Positions 1-11,558 of a stretch of 64,000 bases of DNA are shown piece by piece. A program made the position numbers and the translations under genes. The DNA comes from Daphnia pulex (Eukaryota; Arthropoda; Branchiopoda; Diplostraca; Daphniidae), in the NCBI RefSeq assembly GCF_021134715.1, contig NC_060027.1:3844001-3908000 (forward strand), given 5' to 3'. The notes below the pieces were generated by a model. The model saw only the letters and a list, made by a program, of their open reading frames with translations, ran no database searches and was not told where the DNA came from. How positions within the stretch are numbered: the first letter of the stretch is position 1; each line of letters begins with the position of its first letter.

Positions 1-1323
1 CATAAATAAAACGTGAGAATTTCACGCCAGCGAAAGCTCCAACAGTATAAGGAAAGTTGAGTTTCAGATTTGCTTGATGACTGGCAACTGTCAGTCAGGA
101 TATTAAATTTAGTCTACATTACAGAACTAAATCCTCGTGACTCTTGTCATATTTAAGCGCTGAAGTCCGGTGTGTTTTGCAACTCACGATGACAGTGATT
201 TGCGCACTTCACGTCCATCTCCATTATCACAGTATTTTCCAATTCGAAAGCAAGAGCGGGATGAACCAAAAATCGGTAGCGCATCTTGCGTGAAAAATAA
301 AACAGAATTGCGTCGTGAAATGTTATCTACAATAATAGTTGGCGATCTCTCTCTTACATATGGCACACAATTTAGTAGCCTAATTTTTTTAAATTCAAGT
401 ACGTTGTTATTGATATATTTAGGTCGGGTAACTAATACCATAATTCACCAGTCTTTTATTAAAAACAAACAGTGTCGTATGAAATGTCTGCTAAAATTTG
501 CGTTCTTCGAATGTCACGATTCTGTCACGATTCTGCCACTCTTACCCGGAACGGGTAAGGTTGAAACAAAAATCTCAAGGACATTGAATTAGCATGTGGA
601 AGTAGAGATTCGTGTAGTGTGTCCTCAGGAAACAAATCGTCCAGAAATGGCGAGCAAAATGTAAATGACATTTTGAAAAAAAGTTTCAAATTGATACTTT
701 CGAGAACTGAAATTACTGATAAATTTGCGATATCTCATTGCCAATTCCCTTTCACCTTGACGATAAGATCACATAAAAAAATGTTGGTTAAAATTCTCTC
801 TGTAACTTTTGTTTCACTACAAATACCGTGCGCGGTTCGCGCATCAAATAGTACAAACAATTTATTTTATACCTTTTTAGACACCATAAGTAATTATAGG
901 CTTGCAATTTCATATGCGTTTCTAACTTATACGTAAGCTCAACTCAACTTGCGATAAGCATAGCATTTTTATTATATACAAATTTCAAAACGAAATGTTC
1001 GGCAAAGCCATAATATTGGTATAGGCTACAAATTTAGCCAAATGTGCACAAACGTTTTGCTAAAAAAATCTATTTTTCGATTTGTTTGTGCGCAAGCACC
1101 GCCTTTTCCGTCTTTAAATTGTTGTAAACTGTAACACCCCCTCCCTTTCCTGGAACAAAATGGAATTTGAATAAAACAAACAAACAAACAAAAAACCTTC
1201 GTATAAAAGCCGATGCAATTTAGATGTACTCCTGTGGTCTTTCCGAACTGGACTTCAGTTCAGCAAGAACCCGGCCATATGCAAGACCCTCCCCAATACT
1301 CTAAACAGTTCTCAACGTATTAA
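1..1323. other. 5' intergenic stretch, no supported gene
   Basis: No exon could be supported on either strand. Frames are short and show no family similarity. A short ACAAA-type simple repeat lies near 1172-1195. A TATAAAAG sequence at about 1202 could be a core promoter for the timeless-like gene, but no initiator sits at the usual 25-35 bp spacing. The N-terminal exons expected for timeless were not found here. Confidence 0.5.
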
Positions 1324-1417
1324 GCCAGCCGTTTCGAGTCGCCAGCAAGATCCGATTTGATTAAACTGGACACACGAGCAGGACGTCATTTCGGCTTTTA
1401 TCTATCTCTAATTTTCA

Positions 1418-3896
1418 ATGGACCGAATGAAACTCCAACCTGTTTTCAACGACCTTCAACGTCTTTTAGAGAACGTATAACCTTCGCTTTGTTTTCTAAA
1501 ATACAAAACCAAAACAAACTCGAAATTCTATTATTTTTAAATTTGGAATTTTTTATTTTCCCGCAGGAGTCATTGTCGAATGAAGAGTGCAGGTATATCA
1601 GCGATTCCCTCGTACACTTTCGCAACAACTTGTGCATTTCCGAAGGATTTACCAACAACGAAATATCCGGTGAGTCTATTGTGACAGTATCCAACATTGT
1701 TCGTCCCAATAGTTTCGTTGGGAATTTCACGTATCATCGCAGCGATATCGGCTCTCATTTGCCGAAAAATTGCCTTTTGTGGAATTTGTTTACACTGGGA
1801 ATCGATCGTCTCCTGATCAATTTGCTGGCTCACGCGGAAAAAGTACGTCCCTTAATAATGCGCAAAAGATTCAACCCGCAATTTAATAATTTAACTACAG
1901 TTTAACTCTTTTCCCGAACTATGCACAGGCAAAATGGATAACAACGATAGCTGAGCTCATTGCGCTATTCTACAAAGAGCGGAATGACCAAAATGGAGTG
2001 CCGAACTTTTTTGGTATAGGCGTGAGCGTGACGGCGTCAGGTGATAGTGACCGCCCTATTTTGTCGCGATCACTTGAGAATTCTGCAAATGCTCATCTGG
2101 TAAAAACCGGTTCAGCTTTTCGATATTTCTCCATTATTGTCATTTAAAATTTGTTTTAATCAGAAACCAGCTAATCGACGTCGAATGTCGGATGACGTCA
2201 CAGATTTTTTCCAGCCTGAGCCAACCGAAAAAGAAATGTCAAAACTATTAACACAATTCACTCTCAATTTCCTACTGCGAGGTAACACTAGATATACAAC
2301 TCAATAGTCAAATAGTGTCGCGTCAAAAGACTTTCTTATTTCGTTGTCTAACCTCAATCGTTTTCGTTTATAGGTTACAACATTCTGGTGTCTCAGCTCC
2401 ACGAGCAATTGCTTCTCCAGAAGGAGAATAATGTCAATCAGAATGACAAATCGGATTTCGTTTGGTTCATTTCCTACTTTTTGCCCTTCGTTTCTCAGTT
2501 GAAAATGAATTTGAATCTTTTCAAAGACATTTTCACGATTGACATTCTCTGTTACCTAACGTGGGAGAGTGTGCGCCAAACGGAAGAATTCGAAATGAAC
2601 TCGTTGCGACTGCCCCCAGTCGATCTGAAATCGAATCGAATCGAAAGGCGATTGCATCGAAGCGTGAAGGCCATCCTTGAGTATTTACGAATTTTGGAGG
2701 AACACACTCGTCCTTCCAACAATTTTGAAAAACATGGACTTCGGCGGGAGTTGCAGGAGCGAGTTTGCAAGCAGCTGTGTCATTATCTTCCGGCGGCCCG
2801 GGACATTCGACAATTATTTCTGCTCCAACTTTTACAATTCAATCCGGACATTCAGAGTCGGCGCTATCTTTGCGACGTCATCACAGCCAACCATCTGTTG
2901 TTGCTGATACTCGAGCGGGTCCCTCACCAGGAGCCAGGGGGAGCCAGGGATTTTAATCTGCATCAGCATTTGAATCAATTCTGCACAAAAACAATAATGG
3001 CCCGATACGGAACGGCTCTCGAAGGCTTCAGGACGAACGGGCCATTTTTGAACGATTGCATTTTCACCATGTTGCATCATGTGGGTTGCGATCTAAGTGA
3101 AATCGCTCTCGTTTGCCAGCCAAATATTATGCGTCATTTTGCCTCAATCTGGCAGGAGGCATTCCAAGTAGGTTCAGTCAACAATTCCGTGTTTCACTCA
3201 TTTAATGGATAACGTTTGGTTGCTGCTGCTATTTAGATTTCTGACGATTGGCACGATCTAATTGCATATGCTGTACACATATTTAATCTGAGCCGTGGCA
3301 AAATTGGCAACACATCACCTGACCGAGAGACTAGTGAATTTTCCAATCAAGACGATTGGCGTTCGATGGAATTTGAAAGTCTCACTAGCCAAACTTTTAA
3401 CAACGACGATGACGAGTTTGAAAATCTCCGAACCGATTTTGAGTCGCTACTTATTCTACTCAAAGGCGATGGTAAGTCTTATTATTTTTTTATAACACCC
3501 CATCTTGTTTAAGCTATATCTAATGTATCGATAAATATAGGATTTCAGAAACAACTCGATTGGATTCAGTCGTCTTTATTGACGGCCTGTGCAGCACGTT
3601 TGGGCATTTACTCCGACCACGAATTCCGTCATCCAATTACCTGTTTGAGCTTGAAATTGAATACGCCATGCCCGATAGTCCCTTGGACGGAAGCGGAAGC
3701 CTCCGCATTGAGTTCGAAACCCTTTCGCTTTTTTCTGCGTCAACTGGGTCTTTTCCCTTCGCTTCCTAACGCTGGCACCTATCCAAGGATCCCACTCGAA
3801 TGGTCACCAGACACTCTGTACAATGTTGCTCTTTCGTTGGGTTCCGTTGCCCATCAGCAAGTTGATTTCGACTTGAGTTGTGTAGGAAAATTGTAG
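1418..3896 (+). CDS. tim: Timeless-family circadian clock protein, N-terminally incomplete
   Basis: The exons read are 1418-1474, 1567-1842, 1929-2099, 2164-2281, 2374-3167, 3237-3471 and 3541-3896, all with GT-AG introns of 64-92 bp and consistent phase. The joined product is about 668 residues. Timeless hallmarks appear in order: LWNLFTLGIDRLL, then KWITTIAELIALFYK, then LTQFTLNFLLRGYNILVSQL, then FVWFISYFLPFVSQ, and a C-terminal region ending near IPLEWSPDTLYNVA. Insect TIM pairs with PER and represses CLK/CYC; TIMEOUT paralogues act at replication forks. The short C-terminus favours the clock-type TIM. Family members are usually over 1,000 residues, so the N-terminal third is missing or outside the window. 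The frame upstream of 1418 is closed by a stop at 1409, and similarity continues upstream in another frame, so this copy may be a partial paralogue. A possible ATTAAA polyadenylation signal is at 3992. Confidence 0.85.
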
Positions 3897-4477
3897 CTTA
3901 TCCATTTAATTTAGCTTCGATCGGTCCCGCTTGATTACTGCTGGCCAATCATTAGAGTAATTTGTTGTAATTTTGTCTATGATCAGCGACGATTAAATGA
4001 AGGAACAAAAATCAAATTAGTGTTGAGGTTAATCATTTGTATTTTTTGGGATGAGTTTCTCTTTCTCGTTTCACAGGCACACCTTTTCACACTCAAGTCC
4101 TCGGATGAAATATGAATGAATTATAAAAAGATACATGTGCTAAGTGCGCCGTAACAGGAGGGAAAAGCAAGAAACACACGGCAAAAAGGGACTCCAAAAA
4201 CTGGGGGAAAGTACAAGAACCATTTAATCAAGTGCTAGAATGAAATCAAGACAAGGTTGTCCAAAATCTCTTTTTTCTGTCTAGACTCTTCACAACAGTC
4301 CAACCATTTTCTCAAAGACAAATTCTGAATTGGATTCACTTTTAACTTTAAGGACTAAAACATTGTTAATAGTCAATCAAGACTTGGCGAAGGGGAGTTA
4401 TTAGTAAGAAGGTTCTTTCGTTTGAAGTTGGGGAGCAGCACAGGTGAGGTAACGACTGGAGAAAGATTATTGCATAT
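3897..4477. other. Convergent 3' intergenic region (tim / CHTOP)
   Basis: This 580-bp gap separates two convergent stop codons. It should hold both 3' UTRs. ATTAAA at 3992-3997 is a candidate signal for the + strand gene. No open frame or structured repeat was seen. Confidence 0.5.
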
Positions 4478-5607
4478 TTAATTCATTTCAACGTCCCCAA
4501 TTTTAGACATGTAGGATTCAATATCATTGTCTAGAGCGCTACGAGTCTTTTGCATGTACTGATCCAATTGCTTGTCCAAATCTTCTTTGCTGACCTTGGT
4601 AGAGCCACCTCGACCACGCCCTCGACCACGTCCGGATGTCTGACCGCGCGGAGATGTCGGCAAGCTGCTTCCTCCACGACTGGGTCCCTTACCACCACGT
4701 TGGCCTCGTCCTCTTCCTCTTCCACGCTGGATACGACTTTCAGCTTGCCCGGTAATCAATGAAGATGTCATCTGCCCTCGACCACCTCGTCTTCCTCTCA
4801 CGCTGCCTCTAGCACGCGAAGGTTTGGTCGGCGAACGATTGGTTGTGGCAGCAACGGGGGCTGGCTTTTTCGATGGAGAAATGATTCTTCCGCGAGTGCT
4901 TCTCTTGTTTCCTTGTCCACCGCCACGAACGATTGTTTGGCTGACAATGGGCTTCAGTCCGCCCCGGCCTCGAATTATCTTTGTTGGGGTGACCGTTTGC
5001 CCTTGCGTTCGACTTCCTCGCAGAGATCCTCGCGACTGACTCCCGCGACCAGCTCCACGATTGGTTGTGAGTCTCCTTTGAGTTTGGGTGGCCGTTCCGC
5101 GAAATCGAGTACTGGTGTTTACTGTGGCTCCAAGGCGTTGTTTGATGCTTTTCTGAATAACAGTATAAATGATGTAAGTATATCTGGTTATGAATTAAAA
5201 ACGAGGAATTGCACCTTTTTCAGTTTCAAAGCAGCACTGACTGATGCATTTCGTCTTTCCATCTGTTGAGCTAGTCTGCTATTCTTGCTTGATGCCTTTT
5301 GAAGATTAGCTGCATTATTTCTAGCCCCTTGCAGTTTTCCAGCCAATTTCTGACCCCCTGCTGAGCTTCGTAATTTGGAGAATCTGTAACGAAAAATTTT
5401 CATGCGTTAAAAATCAGCAAATGAGAAGAAAATCAACACATACTTTATAAAAGCAAGGAAATTCAATGTTTAACAGGGGGAAAATTGCGGCAAACAACTA
5501 TTTCAATCGCATATACGACATAACAAACCCAAATTGCCTAATGATTTATACCTTTCATGTAAGGATAAGGAAGTTGAATTATTTGGTACTCTGCCTCCTG
5601 AAGCCAT
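4478..5607 (-). CDS. CHTOP: Chromatin target of PRMT1 (CHTOP/FOP), TREX mRNA-export factor
   Basis: Three exons join in phase on the minus strand: 5607-5552, 5383-5215 and 5152-4478 (introns 168 and 62 bp), giving 299 residues. The start MASGGRVP is followed by the conserved LHERF segment, split across the first intron. Next come SRLAQQMERRNASVSAALKL and SIKQRLG, which match the CHTOP N-terminal core. The centre is a long Arg/Gly-rich region, including GRGRGRGQRGG and SGRGRGRGRGG; such regions are methylated by PRMT1/PRMT5 in the family. The C-terminal helix KEDLDKQLDQYMQKTRSALD is the family signature. CHTOP works in the nucleus in the TREX complex with UAP56 and NXF1. The first exon was missed by a simple start-codon search because only 18 codons precede the donor. 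Confidence 0.93.
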
Positions 5608-6055
5608 TTTGTGCTAGAATACTGCTGAACCAAAGTTCAATTACGGTCAAGAAAATGCCGAAAACAGATAATTTCGAGCTATCTAGAAATGTTTCTCGTG
5701 AAGTCAATGAAAACAATTGCTGATGTTTGCCCGGCTGTGAACTAATGACGCTCAACTTTTTTCGACTGCTATTGGGTAGTAAAGTGACACCTAGCGGAAA
5801 AAAGAAAGTATGTCGTGATTTACGATTGAGTAAGAGTGCATGTTTTAAAAAATGTGGGTGGAGGAAATGTTTTATGGGTGTAGAATCATGTCAATAATTA
5901 AATATACTAGATAATACAGAAAGTGAAAGAATTGGAAATCTGTATTTATTTGAAATCAATGTATTCATTCTGTAAAACAAAATCAGATGACAAGCAGAAA
6001 TGAATCTTTGTTTTTTTATCGTATGAGATGGTCAATAGTGTTTTATAAAAAGAAA
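5608..6055. other. Intergenic: CHTOP 5' side and TRNAU1AP 3' side
   Basis: Two minus-strand genes are separated by 448 bp. TTTATT at 5945-5950 reads AATAAA on the minus strand, about 105 nt past the TRNAU1AP stop, and is a plausible polyadenylation signal. The CHTOP promoter must lie between there and 5607; no clear TATA box was seen. Confidence 0.5.
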
Positions 6056-7401
6056 TTAGGCGGCCACTACTGTAGGAGTACTGCTTCCGTTTTCCTCAGC
6101 TTTAACTGCCGGAACGGCTTTCTCTGGATTGAATGTTGTCCAGCGAGCTTCATCTAGTGCATCCCACAAATCCTGATTGCGCTCAAAAAGTTCTCTGTTC
6201 AGTTTCTCAATATCGACGGGTGTATTGTGTTCTATGAGCTCAAACTCATCTTCTTCAGGTTGAGCAGGCATTTGCCCAGCAACGCCATATCCGGCATAAG
6301 CTTGTTGACCATCATAGCCGTATCCGCCTTGGTAACCATATCCTTGCCAGCCACCGTACTGTTGCCAATAGGCTGGATCGACGTACTGTCCGTAGCCAGC
6401 TGCTGCAGCAGCAGCTTGAGGTTGAACTGGCTGGCCGCTGGCTGCGGCCTGGACAATTGACGAAGCAATCGATGCAGTTAACGTAGAAGTAGAAGATGTA
6501 CTGGATGAGGATCCTAAAAGTTAAAAGAGTATGAAATGAAATGTACTCCAAAGAAAAGTTTAAGCGTGCATTTACCAGGTATCATGTTGTAATTACGAGG
6601 AATAGCCAATGAAACTCTAAGTGGGTTGCTGCCGAGTCCTCTGTGACCTTGCATATGTGTCAGCGCATCTTTGTAATCACTTTCATTAGAAAAATTAACA
6701 AACGCATAGCCGCGACTTTCTCCATTGCTGCCTCTGACCACTAAACATAAAATACGAGAAGTTCAGATAATTGCCAATAAAATCATTACAGAAATTTTAC
6801 AAATTACCCTTTGCCAATTGAACTGAGTTATATTTTGCAGAAAAACATTTGTAAAGGCCATAGTCATCTACATCAGCACTCAAATCTCCCACCCACAGTG
6901 CATGATCGGCTGTAGAACCTTTAGTGTTTGTGCTGTGATTTAACTTGAAACGGCTTGGCTAAAAGTGGGAAAACAGATAATATAACTAATATAAATTATG
7001 GTAAATTAAAAGTTAATACACTACCGGCTGACTGTATGGAATGATTTTGCCATTCAATTTGTGTAGAACTTCCATTGCTTGCTTTTCATCTCGAAACTGA
7101 CAAAATCCAAAACCAGCAGGTAATCCAGTGTGCTTATTTCTCATGACTTTGATGGCTTCAGGTTTTTCTCCCATTAATTCAAAAGATCGCATAAGAAATT
7201 CCTCTGTCATGTAAGGTTCTAACTAAAATATAAACAGTAAACACATTAGAGGATTCCATTCGACACGAGACTTGCATTGAGCCGGCAAAAAAGTGAATAC
7301 AGATCACCGAACACGTTTACATTTGATACACATTTTGGCCAAAAAGGACCAGAAAAACTTACCCCACCAATCCATAAACTGCTTGCCCTTTCTAAAGCCA
7401 T
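6056..7401 (-). CDS. TRNAU1AP: tRNA selenocysteine-associated protein 1 (SECp43), two RRMs
   Basis: Five exons on the minus strand join in phase: 7401-7363, 7222-7025, 6958-6808, 6740-6576 and 6513-6056. The product is 336 residues. RRM1 starts at about residue 9 with LWIGGLEPYM (RNP2) and carries AGFGFCQF (RNP1). RRM2 starts at about residue 96 with LWVGDLSADVDDYGLY and carries RGYAFVNF. The phrase RFKLN between the RRMs and the VDDYGLY segment match human TRNAU1AP. The C-terminal third is Ser/Thr-rich, then Gly/Tyr/Gln-rich, and ends in an acidic tail with NRELFERNQDLWDALDEARW, as in the family. SECp43 binds tRNA-Sec and supports its methylation and selenoprotein synthesis. It is longer than the human protein (287 residues) because of the low-complexity insert. 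The gene shares a divergent promoter with the gene starting at 7944. Confidence 0.93.
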
Positions 7402-7943
7402 TTTCAGTTGTTAATTGTAAAAAAAAAAGCAAATATTGAAAATTCACTGAAAAAATCGCACGCAGAACGACGAATGACAGTTGTGATGCGTGATGCCAGA
7501 TTTAAAAAATTATTATGTTTCCAACTGCCGCAAAAATGCCCAAGGCCAAGTTATAATTATTTCATGAACTTTGTTCATATAAAAAAAATTGTTTTTTTTC
7601 TATCTTGCGTCATATTATTAAACATTAACGTACTTGGGAAAACTGCATAATTTTCTAGTAAATTTGATCGTGCCAAAAATCACCCGCAAACCGCAAGAGG
7701 CCGGAGGCGTCACTTTTCAATTTTGAAACTTCCGGCAAAAATTCCCTTGAGGGCTAAAGAGGAGGAGCCAAGAAGACCATCTTCGAGAAAGCTCTGCCTC
7801 TCATAGGAAAACTGGCAACAAAGCTTAAGTTTCAAAAGTTAAAAAAAAAAAAGATCTGCCGAGTGAACAAGTGAACGTGCCGAGTCGACTCAGTGAGTCA
7901 ATCAATTTCGTTTTCGTTAATTTTCGTAGATTATAGTTCCGCC
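7402..7943. promoter_or_regulatory. Divergent (bidirectional) promoter region
   Basis: The start codons of TRNAU1AP (minus) and the 636-residue gene (plus) face away from each other across 542 bp. No TATA box is evident for either, which fits broadly expressed genes. The middle contains runs such as a 12-A tract near 7840 and AT-rich flanks around a more GC-rich core at about 7675-7760. Confidence 0.6.
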
Positions 7944-10107
7944 ATGAGTTTTAGATTTCTGTGTGAAGGAATAACTTGGTCTAAACAAGTCTTTTTGCCA
8001 TTGAACGATTTAATTAAGGCTACTTTGGAAAAAAAAGATTTCCTCAACCAACTCGAATCATTGATTACACTTTCAGTCAGGTATTCTTATCTTTTGCGAA
8101 TCTGACTGCTTGTACGATTTGACTAAAAGTATCATACCAGGTTGATAAGAAAAGAAATTGCTAATGTTGAATCCCTGCCAAATATCAACACATTTGTGAA
8201 ATTACTCGAAGAGTTTGTTTTTAACTTGAATGAAATACATGCATCTTCAGATAAGGTATTTATATTATATTTCTTATAAAACATATTACAAGGTTTTACT
8301 TCACTAATTGTTAATAGGCATTACCTGATTTTGATGTTAAAATAACACCATTGATTTATAAATTTGCTGAATTAGTAGTAGTTCAATCGAGGTAATATAG
8401 ATTGATAATCACAAATAATTAGCTAGTTTTTAGCAAAGTTATTTTAATGCAGACTTGGTGACTGTCAGAAGGAATATGAGTTGAAACTAGTTAGATTTCT
8501 AAATAGTTTGCCAATACACCCAACTCTTCACATCACTCCATGCCATCGCACAGCAGCATTCTTGACCAGTCTGCTTTCTGATGAAATTTCAGGTAATCTC
8601 TTCGTTAAATTCAAACAAAAGTATCTTGACCTAATTTCTCTGTCGAAAACAAAATATATAAGAAGAACCAGCCATCCAAACACCTGAAGGCTCCAATAAC
8701 GAGAAATTGGTGACAAATGTGAATCCACCAGAACAAAATGAAATCGAAGAAGTTGAATGCAGCAGTGAAAATGTTACAAAGAAGGGTGGGGACCTAAAAG
8801 AAGCTGATGAAATTCATGATGAACCCTCGGTTATACCAGAAACACCTATGAAGTCATCAGAGCCGACATGCGTTGGAGTGGCAGCCATACGCGGGATCAT
8901 TCCTTTTTCTTCCGGATCCTTTTTTTCATTGACTCCTCCCACAACCGAAACCACTGACGTTTGCTTATCTGTTAAGCATCAGGTGGAAAATCCAGCCAAT
9001 TTTCCAACTCCGTCACGCACTCCTCCGCTAATTGAATTTCAAAAAGTTCTTCGAGAGCGCTTTCCTACGCCCTTTATCACTCCAACCGAGAAAAAGGCGC
9101 GTCGAGATGTCATACGAACCCTACGATCTCATCGTCGACCTCAGCTTTCATCTTGGAATGTCGTTGAGACCAGATCCCCCGCTCGCTCCTGTAACTTACG
9201 GAAACAGTTGTTTGTCGATACTGATTCACTTTCTAACTCTGCAAATTTTTCATCGAGTCCATTGGCCCTGTACCTTTCTCCTGATACTGAAAAAGATACT
9301 CCCAAATTTTCTTCGCCCGATGGCCCATCACCTGCCTCATCTAGAAAATCTTCTAGGAAAAGTTCCACGTCAGAAAATAAAAAAACTAAATCGCCCGTCA
9401 ATGAAAATAATGGAGAAAGTTACACTGAATTGAAGAAGTCGATCGAAGGCAACCTAATGGGATGCGAGGCAAGTCTGTCAGATGTTGAGCTAATGGATGA
9501 GATTGAGTCGAGCATTAATATGGACAATGATGTCATTTTTGTCGAATCGACATATACAACAGATGATCATGCGGAAATTGAATTTATTATCCCGGAATCA
9601 TTTCCTGTAATTTATCAGGATGCCAAACTTGATGAATCATCGAAATCATCTAATCATTCTGCCAACAAGAAAACACTAAGTCGACCATCACAGGAAGAAC
9701 GTAGAAGAAGCTCACGATTAGCTGGTATACCTTTACCTCTAATATACTCAACTGAACCACTGCCAGACTGTCGAAGGTCGATCACTTCTAAAAGGACACC
9801 ACTTCAGCAGCTCACTTCTTCAAAAGATAACGAAGTTCTATCCTCGTCTAAGAAGAAACTGCGGGCTGAATCTGTTGACCTGCCGATACAGCCAATTGCG
9901 GAAGCAACTCCTCCTTCGCAACTGGATGATCGTCGACAGACGGCGAGTTGGAAACAGGTTCGTTTGCAAATTCCACCTTGCTGGGCCGATCTTATTGAAA
10001 ACCACATCAAAGAAAATCATCCGGACGAGAAGCTCTGGTACCAAGAAGAAGCATCTGCGCGCTGGCCAATTGTTTATTGCAACTGTGCCCAATCCAAGAG
10101 AGATTAG
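7944..10107 (+). CDS. Unrecognised five-exon protein, 636 residues, Ser/Pro-rich
   Basis: Exons 7944-8080, 8141-8255, 8318-8391, 8453-8592 and 8663-10107 join in phase through GT-AG introns of 60-70 bp. The start MSFRFLCEGITW follows GCC. The N-terminal 155 residues look helical and folded (for example LPNINTFVKLLEEFVFNL). The large last exon is mostly disordered, rich in Ser, Pro, Glu and Lys. It has many proline-directed sites (PETPMKS, FPTPSRTPPL, RFPTPFITP) that could be CDK or MAPK targets, basic patches (EKKARRDVIRTLRSHRR), and an ERRRSSRLAGIPLP motif near residue 505. Motifs of the RRSxRL type occur in several chromatin and cell-cycle regulators, but this is too weak to name a function. 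The last 45 residues look structured (WADLIENHI...YQEEASARWPIVYCNC). Probably nuclear (inference). AATAAA lies at 10365. Confidence 0.82.
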
Positions 10108-10364
10108 ATTTCCCACAACCGCTGGCTTAATCTATTTTCAAATAGAGAAATCATCTATTCCAACAGAAGTGACAATCTTTTTTTGTTTTGATAATTCCAT
10201 ATCAATTTTTGTGCAACAGAAGTGTCAATCTGCCACACCCCTATTTGGTTCTGTGTTCAGTTTTATTTTTTCGTTCTCCGTATCCCATATTTCTTTTCGT
10301 ATAAGATGAGAAACAATGGGTCCAATTATATTTTGGTTTACATTCGGTTTATTTCCAATCCAGC

Positions 10365-10370
10365 AATAAA
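10365..10370 (+). terminator. Polyadenylation signal AATAAA
   Basis: A canonical AATAAA lies 258 nt past the stop codon of the 636-residue gene and is followed by a T-rich, cleavage-like region. Confidence 0.55.
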
Positions 10371-10720
10371 ACTCGTTCAATTTCTATAACTTTCTTTCAT
10401 GAGTCACGAGTTAACACGGTGTCTCTTAATGGCGGACAGTCCTGATAAAACGTCAACACGTCAATAGGAAAAAAATTACCCATGTGGTGTTACACACTAA
10501 ACATTACATTAGTATACATATTTTTGCATTTTTTGTTAATTTTTTAACGTTTTTGAAAGTTAGGCATCACGCATCAGACATCAGAGACAATCATAAATGC
10601 CGAAGGGGTAGCAACGTGGCAACATCGCATGTCCCGTCGACTCGACTTTCACAATCGAGCAATCGAGCCGATGGAAAATTTTTTGTGGATCAGTGGATCG
10701 TTAAAAAATTATAATATGGT

Positions 10721-11002
10721 GACCACGTTGCGAGTGTGTCGGGTAAAACCTAAAACTGTATAAAAGTCGTAAGTGGTATAAGACCATCTGTTGCCTGTTG
10801 GCTCGCAGCTTTCTTTTCGGTTACGTTTCGTCGACGAGTAGACTCGCTTTGCTAATTTGCTTTTTTAAAATGGTGAACGATTCGTCTTTGGCATCATATC
10901 ATGGCATCTTTGATTTATTCAGAATATCTTAACATGTAAATAATTTAGCGACCACGTTGCGAGTGTGAGACTGTGAGTGTCGGGTAAAACCTTAAAAACT
11001 GT
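10721..11002 (+). repeat. Direct repeat with promoter-like TATA in first copy
   Basis: The sequence GACCACGTTGCGAGTGTG followed by CGGGTAAAACC and AAACTGTAT occurs at 10721-10762 and again, slightly longer, at 10950-11006. In the first copy it runs into TATAAAAG (10759-10766), with a transcribed-looking pyrimidine-rich stretch after it. In the second copy the TATA has become TATGTG. A duplicated promoter that has decayed in one copy is one reading; no downstream gene was identified. Confidence 0.5.
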
Positions 11003-11288
11003 ATGTGTATTCATGATTATATTTGAAGTTTGTTTCAGCTGATGCAGTGTTCATTAATTATGTTATTGGTTATATCAAGTGAAACACTGCTTATAAATTA
11101 TATAGAATATTTCTCATAAAAATTTAATCAAACGTCTAAATGTAAATGTAATCAAAATGTCTTTAATTAATGTTAATTATGAAACTGGCAAGCTGCTCAG
11201 AATAATCATTCCTGATCATTCTTCTATTATTCCTTTTAGTTTCTAGAATCCAGACCTAGATTTTGTAGTTTTAGTTTGAAGAATGATG

Positions 11289-11558
11289 GCGAAAATAATA
11301 ACAGGTATTGCATTAATCTTCTCCTGTTTCTAATTATTTGTAGCATGCCACTACCAAGCCCGTTTTAACCTCCATTCTCTCTGCCTCTATTTTATCAAAG
11401 GACTAAAGCATCAGGTAATAGAAGCGAAAATAATAACAGGTATTGCATTAATCTTCTCCTGTTTCTAATTATTTGTAGCATGCCACTACCAAGCCCGTTT
11501 TAACCTCCATTCTCTCTGCCTCTATTTTATCAAAGGACTAAAGCATCAGGTAATAGAA
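11289..11558 (+). repeat. 135-bp perfect or near-perfect tandem duplication
   Basis: Two adjacent copies start at 11289 and 11424, both beginning GCGAAAATAATAACAGG and both running through CATGCCACTACCAAGCCCG to CATCAGGTAATAGAA. By eye they are identical, so the duplication is recent. Confidence 0.9.

Noticed and set aside
1-1323. Missing N-terminal exons of timeless
   Set aside because: Searched by eye for the conserved N-terminal motifs on both strands; nothing convincing was found.
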